Below are positions 1 through 10,481 of a DNA stretch of 64,000 bases, piece by piece; position 1 is the stretch's first letter, and each line of letters starts with the position of its first letter. The notes under the pieces were generated by a model. It was not told the origin of the DNA. It made no database searches and saw only the letters and a list, made by a program, of their open reading frames with translations. This DNA comes from Caldimonas thermodepolymerans (GTDB lineage Bacteria > Pseudomonadota > Gammaproteobacteria > Burkholderiales > Burkholderiaceae_C). Location of the stretch: the NCBI RefSeq assembly GCF_015476235.1, contig NZ_CP064338.1, forward strand, positions 2,852,001 to 2,916,000, read 5' to 3'. Both the position numbers and the translations under genes were made by a program.

Positions 1-1751
1 TCCAGCCGCTCGCCCGGGCGGTAGACCGTTACGCCGGCCGAAAAGGTCACGAACACCTTGCGCTCTTCCTGCATGAAGAAGCTGGCCGACAGCGTGCGCT
101 GCAGGCGGGTCAGCACCACCTGTGCCTCCTCGGCGCTGGTCTCGGGCAGCAGCACGACGAATTCCTCGCCGCCGTAGCGCGCCACCGTGTCCATCGGGCG
201 CAGCGCCTGCTTGACGTGCTGCGCGAGGAAGCGCAGCGCCTGGTCGCCGGTCTGGTGGCCCAGCGTGTCGTTGAGCTTCTTGAAGTTGTCGATGTCCAGC
301 AGTCCGACGGCCAGCTCGCGGCCGCTGCGTTCGGCGCGCGCGTGCTCGGCCTCGAAGGCCTGGATCAGCCCGCGCCGGTTGGCGATCTCGGTGAGCTGGT
401 CGGTGGACACCTCGGCCGACAGGCGCTGCAGCTCGTCCTCCAGCTGCCTGACGCGCTGCTGCAGCTGCTCGGCCTCGGCCTGCCCGGCTTGCAGGCGCTG
501 CTGCGTCTGCCCGACCTGCTGCTGCACCGACTTGGTCTCCTCGACCAGCTCCTTGACCATGCCGGCCAGGCTCTCGAGCGAGTCGGCCTGCTCGATCGCG
601 CTGGCGTAGCGGCCCATGTTGTCGTGGAAGCGCCCGGTCTGCGCGCCCAGCTCGCCGATGTCGCGCAGCATCGCGTTGATCGCCTGCTTGAGCAGGTCGC
701 GCGCGTGGTTGCGCTGCGCCTTCAGCTCGACCTGCTGCATGCGCGTGGAGTGCAGCATGTGGCTGACCGCCCGCACGGTGCGCGCGCTCAGGCCCTCCTG
801 CAGCTTGCTGCGCATCGCCTCGCACTGGCCCTGCACCCAGGAGTCGTCCTCGGACAGGTCCGCCAGGCCCGCGGTCAGCTCCTCGCACAGCCCGCGCAGC
901 TGGTCGGTCAGGTGCTGGCGATGCTCGAGCAGGCGCCGCGCGTCGGCGGCCCAGCCGCACCAGTCCTCGGCCAGCTCGTCGTCGGCCGCCGTGGCCAGCG
1001 GCCGGCGCAGTTCCTCCAGGCGCGCGCCGAGCCGGGCGCAACGCGGGTCGTCGGCCGGCAGCGCCGGCTCGATCGCATTGGCAAGTCCACCGACCACCGC
1101 CTGCCAGGCCGGCGGCAGCAGCGCCTCGTCCGCGGCAGCCGGTGCCAGCTCGCCCGGCACGGTGGCCGGCCCGGAAGCTGCCGCGGCCGCCTCGGCCAGC
1201 AGGGCATCGCCCCAGGCCGCGGCATCGGGCGCGGTGTCGGTTTCCCAGCTCGCGACCAGCTGGGTCAGGCGCTGCTGCAGGCGTGCGAGGTCGCTGCGGC
1301 TGCCGGCGAGCACCCGTTGCAGGCTTTCCTTCTTGCGCCCGCTGGTCCACTGGCGGCCGCCGCGCTCGATGGCCTTGACCAGGCGCCCGATCAGCGCGGC
1401 CCAGGAGGGCGCAGGACCCGTGCCGCTGTCGTCGGCCGCATCGAGCAGGCGTTCGGCCGCGTCCCAGCGGCCCTGCTGCAATGCTTCGGCCAGGCCCGGC
1501 ACGCTCGCCCCGGCCTGCATGCCCAGGCGCTCCAGCAGCCGGCGCACCGCAGGCGGCAGCGGGGTGTCGGCCTCCGGCGGGTCGCCGGCTTCGGCACGAT
1601 AGGCGCGGCGGTAGTTCTCGGGCGTCGGCTCGAGCCGGTCCTGGGCCAGCCGCAACAGCGCGGCCTTGGCGAGTTGGGCGGGCGTGGCCGCAGGGCCTCC
1701 GTGCGGCGCCGGCGAAGTGGCGCGGCCGAGGGCACCAGGCTTGGATTCCAT
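1..1751 (-). CDS. GGDEF diguanylate cyclase, 3' end cut by window edge
   Basis: Makes c-di-GMP from two GTP. The GGDEF domain carries the active-site motif RYGGEEFVVLLPET around residue 525, preceded five residues earlier by RPMD, an intact RxxD inhibitory site, so catalysis and product inhibition both look preserved. The first ~400 residues match no sensor I recognise; they are mostly helical and end in a Gln/Glu-rich coiled coil just before the GGDEF domain. No signal peptide or membrane segment is seen, so it is probably cytosolic. About 583 codons are visible and only the tail is missing. The ATG at 1751 lies 15 nt after the stop of the REC-PAS-GGDEF-EAL gene, so the two are probably cotranscribed. 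Confidence 0.88.
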   Translation of the reverse strand, partial: MESKPGALGRATSPAPHGGPAATPAQLAKAALLRLAQDRLEPTPENYRRAYRAEAGDPPEADTPLPPAVRRLLERLGMQAGASVPGLAEALQQGRWDAAERLLDAADDSGTGPAPSWAALIGRLVKAIERGGRQWTSGRKKESLQRVLAGSRSDLARLQQRLTQLVASWETDTAPDAAAWGDALLAEAAAAASGPATVPGELAPAAADEALLPPAWQAVVGGLANAIEPALPADDPRCARLGARLEELRRPLATAADDELAEDWCGWAADARRLLEHRQHLTDQLRGLCEELTAGLADLSEDDSWVQGQCEAMRSKLQEGLSARTVRAVSHMLHSTRMQQVELKAQRNHARDLLKQAINAMLRDIGELGAQTGRFHDNMGRYASAIEQADSLESLAGMVKELVEETKSVQQQVGQTQQRLQAGQAEAEQLQQRVRQLEDELQRLSAEVSTDQLTEIANRRGLIQAFEAEHARAERSGRELAVGLLDIDNFKKLNDTLGHQTGDQALRFLAQHVKQALRPMDTVARYGGEEFVVLLPETSAEEAQVVLTRLQRTLSASFFMQEERKVFVTFSAGVTVYRPGERL

Positions 1752-1766
1752 GACGGTGAGGATCGG

Positions 1767-4019
1767 TCAGTACAGGGGCTTGGCGGACGCCGCCCCGGGG
1801 GTGTGTTCCTGCGCCGGGTCGCCGGCCCCCTGGCGGGCGGCACCGGCGTGCATCCAGTGCGCCTTGCGGGGCAGCACGGTGTCGCGCAGCCATTGTTCGA
1901 GGTCGGGCCCGCGCAGCGGCTTGCTGAACAGGTAGCCCTGCATGATGCCGCAGCCCAGGCGGTCCAGCACGTCCATCTGCAACGGCGTCTCGACGCCCTC
2001 GGCGACCACGCGCAGGCCCAGCGAGCGCGCCAGCGCCAGGATCGCGGTGACCACCGCGGTGCTCTCGCGCCGGTGGCCCAGCTCGCGCACGAAGGAGCGG
2101 TCGATCTTGAGCTCGCTGATCGGCAGCGTCGTCAGGTAGGCCAGCGACGAGTAGCCGGTGCCGAAGTCGTCGATCGAGATCTCCACGCCCAGCGCGTTGA
2201 GCTGCCGCAGCGCCGGGATCACGTTCTGCAGGTCCTTCATCAGGCCGGTCTCGGTGATCTCCAGCTCGAGGCAGCCGGGAGCGGCATGCTGCTCGGCCAG
2301 CGCCGACTGGATGCTCTCGATCAGGTCGGTGCGCAGGAACATGCGGCTGGGCATGTTGACCGCGATCGACACCTCGATGCCGAAGGCCTGCTGCCAGGCG
2401 CGCGCCTGGCGGATCGCCTCGCGGATCGCCCAGTGGCTCATCGGGATGATGAGCCCGGTTTCCTCGGCCAGCGGGATGAACTCCGCCGGCGGCACGATCT
2501 GGTCGTTGCGCTGCCAGCGCATCAGCGCCTCGGCACCGATGAAGCGGCCGCTGCGCACGTCGACCTTGGGCTGGTAGTGCAACACCAGCTCCTCGCGTTC
2601 GAGCGCCTTGTGCAGCGCGGTCTCCAGCGCCAGCTTCTCGCGCCCCTTGCCGGCCAGCTGCGGCGTGTAGATCGCCGCGGCATTGCGCCCCTGGGCCTTG
2701 ACCGAGTACATCGCCACGTCGGAGTTGCGCAGCAGGTCGGCCACGGTGGTGCCGTCACGCGGGTACAGCGCGATGCCGACGCTGGCGGTGACGAAGCATT
2801 CCTGCCCGCCCACCAGCACCGGATCGCGCAGCGCCTCCAGGATGCGCTGCGCGACCCGCACCGCGTCGCGCTCGTCGCCGACCTCGGACAGCAGCGCGAC
2901 GAACTCGTCGCCGCCCAGGCGTCCCACCGCCTCCAGGGTGCGGTGCGCGCGCGAGCCGGGCGTGTCCGGCGCCGCGTCGATGACCTGGTCGGAATGGCGC
3001 ACGCAGGCGCGCAGCCGGTGCGCCACCTCGACCAGCAGCTCGTCGCCGGCGGCATGGCCCAGCGTGTCGTTGATGATCTTGAAGCGGTCCAGGTCGATCA
3101 GCAGCAGCCCGACCTGGTGGCCCATGTGGCGCGCATGCTCGATCGCGCGCTCGGCACGCCAGATCAGCTGGCGCCGGTTGGGCAGCCCGGTCAGCGAATC
3201 GAAGTTGGCCAGGTGCTTGATCTTGTCCTCGGCCGCACGGCGGTCGGTGACGTCCTGCACGATGCCGGTGTAGCCGGAGATCGCGCCGTGCTCGTCGAAC
3301 TCGGGCTCGGCTTCCAGGTGCAGCACGCGCTGGCGGCCGTCACGCAGCCGCACCGGCACGTCGGTGCACAGCACGGTGTAGTGCGCCAGCACATCGCGCA
3401 GGATCGCGAAGAAGTTGTTGCGCTCGTCGCGCGGCACCATGCGCAGCGCCTCGCGCAGCGAGAGATGGTCGCGCGGGCTGAGGCCGAAGACGCGCAGGCC
3501 CTCGACCGAGAACACCAGCCCGCTGCCGTCGGGGCGCCAGTCGAAGCTGCCCATGCGCGCCAGGTCCTGGGCACGCGCGAGCTGGGCCTTGCTGCGCTCC
3601 AGCTCGAGCCGGGTGCGCGAGGAGCGCAGCAGGTAGCGCAGCCGACCGGCCAGCAGGCTCCACTGGTGCGACTTGACGAAGAAGTCGGTGGCGCCGGCCT
3701 CGTAGGCCCGGTTGATCGAGGCCTCGTCGTCCAGCCCGGTGAGCATCAGCACCGGGATGGACTGGAAGCCCGGCATCGCGCGCAGCTCGCGGCAGCAGTC
3801 GAAGCCGTCCATGCCCGGCATGATCGCGTCGAGCACGATGACGTCGGGCGACCAGTCGGCCAGCAGGGCCAGCGCCCGCTCGGCGCTGGAGGCTTCGGTG
3901 ATCGCGAAGCCGCGCTCGCGCAGCGCCATCGACGTCAGCAGCAGGTTCACCTCGTCGTCGTCGACCAGCAGCACGGTCGGCTGCTTCAGGTCGGCATCGT
4001 CGGCGAGCGCAGAGGTCAT
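1767..4019 (-). CDS. Response regulator with REC-PAS-GGDEF-EAL domains (c-di-GMP metabolism)
   Basis: 750 aa. An N-terminal receiver (LLVDDDEVN; phospho-Asp about D64 in VLDAIMPG) is followed by a PAS domain (about 155-265), GGDEF (about 280-430, motif LGGDEF near 369) and EAL (about 475-735, motif GAEALMRW near 497). Both catalytic signatures are intact, so it could make and degrade c-di-GMP. The GGDEF domain has a ~17-residue insertion just before the active-site loop, and the nearby RTLE does not match an RxxD inhibitory site. I chose the ATG at 4019 because it overlaps the stop of the upstream hybrid kinase gene (ATGA) and sits just before the receiver; an in-frame extension to 4145 exists but would add non-domain sequence. 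The overlap makes that kinase the likely phosphodonor. Confidence 0.92.
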   Translation of the reverse strand: MTSALADDADLKQPTVLLVDDDEVNLLLTSMALRERGFAITEASSAERALALLADWSPDVIVLDAIMPGMDGFDCCRELRAMPGFQSIPVLMLTGLDDEASINRAYEAGATDFFVKSHQWSLLAGRLRYLLRSSRTRLELERSKAQLARAQDLARMGSFDWRPDGSGLVFSVEGLRVFGLSPRDHLSLREALRMVPRDERNNFFAILRDVLAHYTVLCTDVPVRLRDGRQRVLHLEAEPEFDEHGAISGYTGIVQDVTDRRAAEDKIKHLANFDSLTGLPNRRQLIWRAERAIEHARHMGHQVGLLLIDLDRFKIINDTLGHAAGDELLVEVAHRLRACVRHSDQVIDAAPDTPGSRAHRTLEAVGRLGGDEFVALLSEVGDERDAVRVAQRILEALRDPVLVGGQECFVTASVGIALYPRDGTTVADLLRNSDVAMYSVKAQGRNAAAIYTPQLAGKGREKLALETALHKALEREELVLHYQPKVDVRSGRFIGAEALMRWQRNDQIVPPAEFIPLAEETGLIIPMSHWAIREAIRQARAWQQAFGIEVSIAVNMPSRMFLRTDLIESIQSALAEQHAAPGCLELEITETGLMKDLQNVIPALRQLNALGVEISIDDFGTGYSSLAYLTTLPISELKIDRSFVRELGHRRESTAVVTAILALARSLGLRVVAEGVETPLQMDVLDRLGCGIMQGYLFSKPLRGPDLEQWLRDTVLPRKAHWMHAGAARQGAGDPAQEHTPGAASAKPLY

Positions 4020-7000
4020 CGGTCGGATCCCAGCAGGGTACGCAAACTGCCCAGCACGCGGTCGGCCTCCTGCCGGATCGTCTCCATCAGCCGGTCGTAC
4101 GGACCCGGCTGCCCGGAGCGGATCAGGGACTCGATCTCGGCACACAGCGCCGACAGCCTCATGGCCCCCACGCTGGCCGAGGACGACTTGAGCGTGTGGG
4201 CCGCCAGCCGGATTGTGGCGAGATCGTTGAGCTCGTGCGCCTCCTCCATTTGGGGGACCAGACGGTGCAAGGATGTGTGAAATGTCCGGAAAAGCCGCAA
4301 AAGCAGCTGGTTCTCGCCCTGCGGGTCGAGCTCGCGCAGGCGCGCGACGGCGTCGGCATCGAAAACCTGCGGGTCGGGTTCAATCATCTTCGGCTCCCTA
4401 TCGTCGGTTCGCGCGGCGGTCGTTCCGACCGCAGTCATCGTGGGCTGGGCATCTGGCGCTCCCGCGCGACCGTCGGCATCCTCCATGGCCGGTTTCAGCC
4501 AGTGCGTCAGGACGGCCAGCAGCTGGCTCTGGCGGAAGGGCTTCGACAGGTAGTCGTTGAACCCGTGGGCGAGGAAACGCTCCTCGTCGCCGCCCAGTGC
4601 ATTGGCCGTCACGGCCAGCACCGGGGTGTCCGGCGGGGTGCGGAATTCGAACCGCCCTCCCGACCCGCGGCGGAACCAGCGCAGCGTCTCGACGCCGTCC
4701 ATGCCCGGCATCTGGATGTCCATCAGCACCAAATCAAACCGATGTTCGCACAAGGCGCGCAAGCCCTCCAGACCGGAATGCGCGAGATGCGTGCGGCAGC
4801 CCAGCCGGCGCAGCATCTGGTGGATGACTTCCTGGTTGACCGGGTTGTCCTCGATCACCAGCACGTGCCGGTCCAGGCGCGGCAGCGGCTGTTCGCGCTG
4901 GCGCGCCGGCGGCGCGGACAGCCCGAGGATGGCCTGGCGCAGCTCCACCTTGCGCACCGGCTTGGCGACGAAGCGCTGGAAGCCCACATCGTGCGCCACG
5001 CGCACATCGTCGGGGCTGGACACCGAGGACAGCAGCATCAGCTTCAGGTGGCGCCAGTGCGGCTGCTCGCGCACCGCCCGGGCGAACTGCACCCCGTTCA
5101 TGCGCGGCATGGACATGTCCACCAGCGCCAGGTCGAACTGCCCGCCCAGCTCGCGCTCGCGTTCGAGCAGCTCCAGCGCGTCGACGCCGTCGCGCGCCAG
5201 CGCCACCCGCATGCCCCAGGCGCCCAGCATGTTCTCGAGCACGGTGCGGTTGGTCTCGTTGTCCTCCACCACCAGCACGCGCAGCGCAGGCATCTGCTGC
5301 GCGTCTTCCTCGACCAGGCCTTCGCCGGCACCGGCCACGATGCCCAGCGGCACCCGGAAGGTGAACCGCGAACCTTGCCCGGGCATGCTGGTGACGCCGA
5401 TCTCCCCGCCCATCATCTCGACCAGCTGCTTGGAAATCGCCAGCCCGAGCCCGGTGCCGCCGTAGCGACGCGCCATGCCGCCATGGGCCTGCGTGAAGGC
5501 GCTGAACAGGCGCGGCAGCACCTCGGGCGCGATGCCGATGCCGGTGTCGCGCACGGTGAACTCCAGCATCACCTGCCCGGGCGGCACCGGCACGCCGGGC
5601 ACCTGCTGCACGTCGACCACCACCTCGCCGCGCTCGGTGAACTTGATCGCGTTGGCCACCAGGTTGGTCAGCACCTGGCGCAGCCGCAGCGGATCGCCGT
5701 GCAGCACCGGGGGCAGGCCGGGCTGCTCGCGGAAGTTCAGCTCCAGCGCCTTCTCGTGCGCGCGCGGGGCCATCAGCTCCAGGGTGTCCTCCACCACCGC
5801 GCGCAGCGAGAAGGCCGTGGGCGCCAGCTCGAGCTTGCCGGCCTCGATCTTGGAGAAGTCCAGGATGTCGTTGATGATCTCCAGCAGGCTCTCGCCCGAG
5901 CGGTACACCGCCTGCGCGAAGCGGCGCTGCTTCTCGCTCAGCGCCGTGCCGAGCAGCAGCTCGGTCATGCCGAGGATGCCGTTCATCGGCGTGCGGATCT
6001 CATGGCTCATGTTGGCCAGGAACTGGCTCTTGGCCCGGCTGGCCGCCTCGGCCGCGTCGCGGGCGCGCTGCAGCTCCTCCTCGCGCTCGTGCTCCTCGGT
6101 GATGTCGGTGCACAGGCCGTAGACCCGGATCCCGCCGCCGGGCAGCTGGCGCGCGCGGGTGCGCGTGCGCAGCCAGCGCAGGCCGCGCGTCGGATGGCGC
6201 AGGCGGTGCACGAAGTCCACCGGCAGCAGCTGGCGCTCGCGCTGCTCGCACTCGTCCAGCAGCGGCCGGTCCTCGGGCGGGACATGCTCCAGGTAGGCGC
6301 GCGGGTTGCGCGCGTGCTCGTCGGGCGTGACGCCCCAGAACGCCTGCAGCCGGTCGCTCACGTAGAGGAAACTGGAGCGGTCCGGCGTGGTGATGAACAG
6401 GTGGTCGTCCACCGCGTCGGCGAACTCGCGGAAGCGCGCCTCCGATTCCATCAGCGCGCCTTCGGCGCGGCGGCGTTCGGTCAGGTCGCGCGCGATGACG
6501 ATCACCGCGCGCGGCGTGCCGTCGGGATGGCGCAGCGCGATGCAGCGGGCGTTGAGCACCCGCTCGCCGCGCTGCCGGGTCGTCCAGACGAACTCATCCT
6601 CGATCGGCTCGCCGCCGTCCAATGCATGGCGGATCGCCGGCAGGATCAGCGCGGTGAGCTTGCGCCCCAGCGCCTGCTCGGCCGGCAGCCCGAGCAGCGC
6701 CTCGCGCTGGACGGCGAACTCGCGCTCGGCGTGCTGGTTGACCGCCAGCAGCCGCAGCTGCCCGGGTTCCATCACGTAGAGGCTCACCGGCAGGTGCTCG
6801 ATCAGCTCGTCCAGGTGGGCGCGCTCGGCCTCGAGCTGCTCGGCCTTGAGCTGGCGCTCGGTGACGTCGCTCAGCACGGCGAGGTAGACGAAGCGTGCCT
6901 CCTGCTCGTCGAGCACGTAGGCCACGTCGATCTCGGCCCAGTACGGCGCGACGGTCCCGTCGTCGAGCAGCCGCCGGCCCTGGAACTCGAGCCGGAAGTC

Positions 7001-7900
7001 CTTGGCCTCGGCGATCGCCCCGCGCAGCGCCTGCGCGGTCTGCGGGTCGGACATCAGCGCCCAGCACTCGCGGCCGATCAGCTGTTCGGCCGGCAGCCCG
7101 GTGATGCTGCTGCAGGCTTCGTTGACCCATTCGATGCGCCCCCGCTCGTCGGCGATGATCACGCCGCTGGGCACGCGCGCGGCGACCATCGCGATGCGCC
7201 GCAGGCGCTCCTGGTGCAGCACCATGCCCGAGCGCGCCACCTCCCGCCGTGCCAGCACCGACAGCTGCCCCATCGCGGTGGCCAGCAGCTGCTGCAGGTC
7301 GACGTCGTCCGTCGACCGCTGCAGCCCGTACCACTCGACCACGGCCACCGGCTCGTCGTCGGACCACACCGGCACCGCGACCCCGCCGCACGCACCGGGC
7401 GCACGCCACGGGTGCCCGGGCAACGGCCCGGGACTGGCCGCCACCGCATGGCGCGCGATCGCGCTGCCGGCCAGGCCGTCGTCGGCGCGCACCACGGCCA
7501 GGCGCTCCAGGTCGAGATGGCTTTCGTGGCCGTTGCCCCGCTCGTCCCAGGGGAACACCACGCCGGTCTGGCCGTTCCAGTCGGCCACCTGCAGCACCGC
7601 GTGCCCCTGGGCGCCCATGTAGCGCGCGAGCGCCTGGCCCACCGCCTCCAGCGCCGCGCCGAGCGTGCGCGCCTGGTTGACCGCCTCGACCACCGCCTCC
7701 AGGGCCGCATGGCGGGCCGCCAGGGCGGGCGGCGGGGCCGGCGACGTGCGCACGCGCCACGCCCACGCCGCCGCGGCGACGAGCAGCGGCAGCGAGCCGG
7801 CGGCAGGCAGCCCCTGCCCGCGCCAGGCCCACAGCCAGCCGGCCGCAGCCAGCAGACCGGCGGCGATGAGCTGCAATGTGGCGTGTCGGTTCCTCGGCAT
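4016..7900 (-). CDS. Membrane hybrid histidine kinase with PAS repeats, two receivers and HPt
   Basis: 1294 aa. Two hydrophobic helices near the N-terminus (about 8-24 and 32-48) suggest membrane anchoring. A GAF-like region (about 60-200), three PAS domains (about 215-600), HisKA ([15 protein letters not shown], His near 632), HATPase (motif GGTGLGLAI), two receivers ([10 protein letters not shown] near 873; [11 protein letters not shown] near 1010) and a C-terminal HPt ([12 protein letters not shown], near 1234) follow. This is a complete BarA/ArcB-style phosphorelay in one chain. I chose the ATG at 7900 because it directly precedes the hydrophobic segment; the frame stays open to 8524 but overlaps the divergent kinase gene. 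The stop overlaps the REC-GGDEF-EAL start, suggesting the HPt passes phosphate to that protein. The signal sensed is unknown. Confidence 0.9.
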   Translation of the reverse strand: MPRNRHATLQLIAAGLLAAAGWLWAWRGQGLPAAGSLPLLVAAAAWAWRVRTSPAPPPALAARHAALEAVVEAVNQARTLGAALEAVGQALARYMGAQGHAVLQVADWNGQTGVVFPWDERGNGHESHLDLERLAVVRADDGLAGSAIARHAVAASPGPLPGHPWRAPGACGGVAVPVWSDDEPVAVVEWYGLQRSTDDVDLQQLLATAMGQLSVLARREVARSGMVLHQERLRRIAMVAARVPSGVIIADERGRIEWVNEACSSITGLPAEQLIGRECWALMSDPQTAQALRGAIAEAKDFRLEFQGRRLLDDGTVAPYWAEIDVAYVLDEQEARFVYLAVLSDVTERQLKAEQLEAERAHLDELIEHLPVSLYVMEPGQLRLLAVNQHAEREFAVQREALLGLPAEQALGRKLTALILPAIRHALDGGEPIEDEFVWTTRQRGERVLNARCIALRHPDGTPRAVIVIARDLTERRRAEGALMESEARFREFADAVDDHLFITTPDRSSFLYVSDRLQAFWGVTPDEHARNPRAYLEHVPPEDRPLLDECEQRERQLLPVDFVHRLRHPTRGLRWLRTRTRARQLPGGGIRVYGLCTDITEEHEREEELQRARDAAEAASRAKSQFLANMSHEIRTPMNGILGMTELLLGTALSEKQRRFAQAVYRSGESLLEIINDILDFSKIEAGKLELAPTAFSLRAVVEDTLELMAPRAHEKALELNFREQPGLPPVLHGDPLRLRQVLTNLVANAIKFTERGEVVVDVQQVPGVPVPPGQVMLEFTVRDTGIGIAPEVLPRLFSAFTQAHGGMARRYGGTGLGLAISKQLVEMMGGEIGVTSMPGQGSRFTFRVPLGIVAGAGEGLVEEDAQQMPALRVLVVEDNETNRTVLENMLGAWGMRVALARDGVDALELLERERELGGQFDLALVDMSMPRMNGVQFARAVREQPHWRHLKLMLLSSVSSPDDVRVAHDVGFQRFVAKPVRKVELRQAILGLSAPPARQREQPLPRLDRHVLVIEDNPVNQEVIHQMLRRLGCRTHLAHSGLEGLRALCEHRFDLVLMDIQMPGMDGVETLRWFRRGSGGRFEFRTPPDTPVLAVTANALGGDEERFLAHGFNDYLSKPFRQSQLLAVLTHWLKPAMEDADGRAGAPDAQPTMTAVGTTAARTDDREPKMIEPDPQVFDADAVARLRELDPQGENQLLLRLFRTFHTSLHRLVPQMEEAHELNDLATIRLAAHTLKSSSASVGAMRLSALCAEIESLIRSGQPGPYDRLMETIRQEADRVLGSLRTLLGSDR

Positions 7901-8068
7901 CCTTCTTCCAGGCGGGAGGCAGGGCACACCCTGCCGGGGGCTGGTTCTTCGTCGTTTTCGCCCGTTTCCGGCCGAACTTGAGCGTCCGCCTGGCGCACGC
8001 GCGTGCGGTCGTCCTCGGGCCGGGCCGGCGGCAGGGGCCGACCGCCCGAGGAACCCGGTCGGGAAACT

Positions 8069-8081
8069 TAAAATGCCCCGA
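8069..8081 (+). promoter_or_regulatory. Possible -10 element directly at a start codon (leaderless transcript)
   Basis: TAAAAT at 8069-8074 lies 6 nt before the ATG at 8081, and no Shine-Dalgarno sequence precedes that ATG. If TAAAAT is a -10 hexamer, transcription would begin at or next to the start codon. No convincing -35 is visible, so this is tentative. Confidence 0.3.
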
Positions 8082-9778
8082 TGCCTCGCGCCCCCGCCCC
8101 AGCCGACGCCGTTCGCGGCAAGCCCGCCCGCTTCGTCGCGGGCGTCGGGGCCACCGTCGCGATCGCCTGGTTCTGCGTCAGCCTGGCCGGTGCCGCCTGG
8201 CTGGACGCCGGCTCCCCTGCCGCCTTCCGCGCCGGCTGGCTGCTGCTCGCGCTGGCCTCGGGCCTGCTGCTGATGCTCGGCATGGCCTGGTGGTTCGCCG
8301 GCCGGCTGCAGGCACTGGAGACCCAGCGCCGGCAGGCGCTGGCCCGCGAGCACGGCCTGCAGCAGCTGCTGTCGGACTGGTACTGGGAAACGGACGAACG
8401 CCACCGCCTGACCCTGCTGCTGCCGCCGCGCGGCGCCCCTGCGGCCGACTGGCAGGTCGGCGATCGCCTGGGCCGCGCGCTGTGGGAGGTGTACGACAGC
8501 GACCCGCAGCTGTGGCATGGCCACCGCCAGGCGCTGGATGCACTACGCGGCTTCGAGGCGCTGCCGGCGTGGCGCGGCGAGGCGGACGGGCGCACCACGC
8601 TGTGGCTGCTGCACGGCGTGCCGCGTTTCGATGCCGAGGGCCGCTTCGCGGGCTACCAGGGCACGGCACGCGACGTGACCGACGACGGCGAGCTGCGCTT
8701 TTCCCGCCGGATCGGGCAGCAGCTGCTCGATGCGCTGCCCAGCGCCGTGATCGTGGCGGAATCCCCCGCCGCCGCACCGGGGCGCTGCGTGATCCGGCAC
8801 TGCAACGAGACCGCGGCGCGCCGCCTGGGCGAGCCGGCGGCAAAGCTCGTCGGGCGCGAGCTGACGGGCGAGCTGGCGCGCGTGGCCGAGTGGCCGCTGG
8901 CCGCGGTGTGCGAAGCGCTGGGCGCCCCCGTGCCGCCGCGCGACGCACCTCCCGCCGGGACGCGGCCCTGGCAGGCCCGGGTCGACCGCTTCACGTTCGA
9001 GCACGGCGGCCTGCAACGCCACACGGTGCTGGTGCTGCTGACACCGCCGGTGACGCCGACCGACGAAGCGGTGCAGCTGGAGCGCCAGGCCGCCGCGCGC
9101 GAGCTGGAGTCGTTCAGCTACACCGTCTCGCACGACCTGCGCGCGCCGATCCGGGTGGTCGAGGGCTTCACGAAGATCCTCAAGGAAGACTACGGCCGCG
9201 TGCTGGACCGCATCGGCAACGACCACCTAGACCGGGTGCTCGGCGCCACCGCGCGCATGAACCGCATGATCGACGCGCTGCTCGCGCTGTCGCAGCTGTC
9301 GGCCAAGCCGGTGCAGCAGCAGCCGGTCAACCTGACGCAGCTGGCCACCTACATCGTCGACGACCTGCGCCGGCAGTCGCCCGAACGCCAGGCGGACATC
9401 CACATCCAGGACGGCATGACCACGGAGGGCGACCCGACGCTGCTGCGCATCGCGCTGGAGAACCTGCTCGGCAACGCCTGGAAGTACAGCAGCAAGCGCG
9501 AGCGCACGCAGATCGAGTTCGCCTGCGAAGCGCAGGGCGGACGGCTGGTCTACCGGGTGCGCGACAACGGCGCGGGCTTCGACATGCGCTTTGCCGACCG
9601 GCTGTTCGGCGTGTTCCAGCGCCTGCACAGTGCCAACGACTTCCAGGGCACCGGCATCGGGCTGGCCACCGTGCAGCGCATCGTGCGCCGCCATGGCGGC
9701 CAGATCTGGGCCGAATCGGAAGTCGACCAGGGCGCGACGTTCTACTTCACGCTGGGCGACGGCAGTCGCGCGGCGTGA
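8081..9778 (+). CDS. Membrane sensor histidine kinase
   Basis: 565 aa. Two membrane helices (about 18-41 and 50-73) are followed by two PAS-like regions (about 95-205 and 215-325), a HisKA domain ([13 protein letters not shown], His 351) and an HATPase domain (N-box [13 protein letters not shown]-box [12 protein letters not shown]). The C-terminal half resembles the kinase modules found in many bacteriophytochrome-like proteins. There is no receiver, so it needs a partner regulator. It is divergent from the hybrid kinase across 180 bp and convergent with the REC-ANTAR gene, whose stop is only 7 nt beyond this gene's end. The cognate regulator cannot be told from position alone. Confidence 0.87.
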   Translation: MPRAPAPADAVRGKPARFVAGVGATVAIAWFCVSLAGAAWLDAGSPAAFRAGWLLLALASGLLLMLGMAWWFAGRLQALETQRRQALAREHGLQQLLSDWYWETDERHRLTLLLPPRGAPAADWQVGDRLGRALWEVYDSDPQLWHGHRQALDALRGFEALPAWRGEADGRTTLWLLHGVPRFDAEGRFAGYQGTARDVTDDGELRFSRRIGQQLLDALPSAVIVAESPAAAPGRCVIRHCNETAARRLGEPAAKLVGRELTGELARVAEWPLAAVCEALGAPVPPRDAPPAGTRPWQARVDRFTFEHGGLQRHTVLVLLTPPVTPTDEAVQLERQAAARELESFSYTVSHDLRAPIRVVEGFTKILKEDYGRVLDRIGNDHLDRVLGATARMNRMIDALLALSQLSAKPVQQQPVNLTQLATYIVDDLRRQSPERQADIHIQDGMTTEGDPTLLRIALENLLGNAWKYSSKRERTQIEFACEAQGGRLVYRVRDNGAGFDMRFADRLFGVFQRLHSANDFQGTGIGLATVQRIVRRHGGQIWAESEVDQGATFYFTLGDGSRAA

Positions 9779-9784
9779 ACTGCA

Positions 9785-10390
9785 TCACGCCTTTCGCTGG
9801 CCCGGTGCGCTGAGCGTCTCGAGCGCGGCGACGAAGCGCCAGCTCTGCTCCTCCAGCGTGAGCTGCTCCTGCTCGGCCTGGCGCTTCAGGCGCTCGAGCG
9901 CCTGCGCGCGGTTGAGCGAGAAGCGGTGCATCGCGATGCCCACCGCGATGGCCGTGACCTGCTCCAGCACCTGGGCATGCTCGGCCGCGGCCGGGCGCGG
10001 CGCGGCAGCCGCCGGCGCGCGGGCGCTGCTGGCGAAGGCCGCCTCGACAGCCGGCACGATCTGGCGGATGTCCAGGGGCTTGACGAGGTATGCCACCGCG
10101 CCCAGCTGCTTGACCTGCTCCAGCGTCTCGCTGTCGGAGAAGGCCGACAGGAACATGAACGGGATCTGCAGGTAGTCGCGCAGGTAGGCCGCGACGTCGA
10201 AGCCGCTCTTGCCTTCCATGCGGATGTCCAGCAGCGCCAGGGCGGGCCGGTGCTCGCGTGCAAGCAGGATCGCATCGTCGCCATTGTCGGCGTCGATGAC
10301 CTCGTAGCCTGCCTGTGACAGGCCATGCGTCAGGGTGGCGAGGACCAGCCGGTCGTCGTCCACCACCAGGATCTTGCCTTTGCCGGACAC
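9785..10390 (-). CDS. REC-ANTAR response regulator (putative transcription antiterminator)
   Basis: 201 aa. A receiver domain (ILVVDDDRLVL; phospho-Asp in ALLDIRMEGKSGF near residue 55) is joined by an Ala/Pro-rich linker to a C-terminal ANTAR region (about 140-195) with the expected pattern AVGIAMHRFS and a helix rich in Gln/Glu. ANTAR proteins such as AmiR, NasR, EutV and PdtaR bind paired RNA hairpins and prevent termination. The start is GTG at 10390, placed five residues before the receiver strand; no ATG fits. The gene upstream on the same strand is the large HisKA_2-type kinase, and pairing of such a kinase with an ANTAR regulator is known (EutW/EutV, PdtaS/PdtaR). RNA targets are not identified. 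Confidence 0.85.
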   Translation of the reverse strand: MSGKGKILVVDDDRLVLATLTHGLSQAGYEVIDADNGDDAILLAREHRPALALLDIRMEGKSGFDVAAYLRDYLQIPFMFLSAFSDSETLEQVKQLGAVAYLVKPLDIRQIVPAVEAAFASSARAPAAAAPRPAAAEHAQVLEQVTAIAVGIAMHRFSLNRAQALERLKRQAEQEQLTLEEQSWRFVAALETLSAPGQRKA

Positions 10391-10444
10391 GTTCTCGATT
10401 TCTGGCTATGCGCGGGTACAAGCGCCGATGAGCGATTGTGGCGC

Positions 10445-10464
10445 AAAACCCCGCCCGCAGGGCG
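10445..10464 (-). terminator. Weak hairpin plus T-run between the multi-PAS kinase and the ANTAR gene
   Basis: On the minus strand a 5-bp stem CGCCC/GGGCG (10464-10452) is followed by a GG and TTTT run (10445-10448). It lies 18 nt after the kinase stop and before the ANTAR regulator start, and a second small stem (CCGC/GCGG) precedes it. The stem is short, so this may be an attenuator or nothing; it is of interest only because the next gene encodes an RNA-binding antiterminator. Confidence 0.3.
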
Positions 10465-10481
10465 CGACGCCGCACCGGCGG

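Noticed and set aside
216-4280. Plus-strand open reading frame of about 1350 codons
   Set aside because: Antisense to the two GGDEF genes; composition is the Ala/Arg/Gln/Gly-rich type produced by opposite frames in GC-rich DNA, with no recognisable domain.
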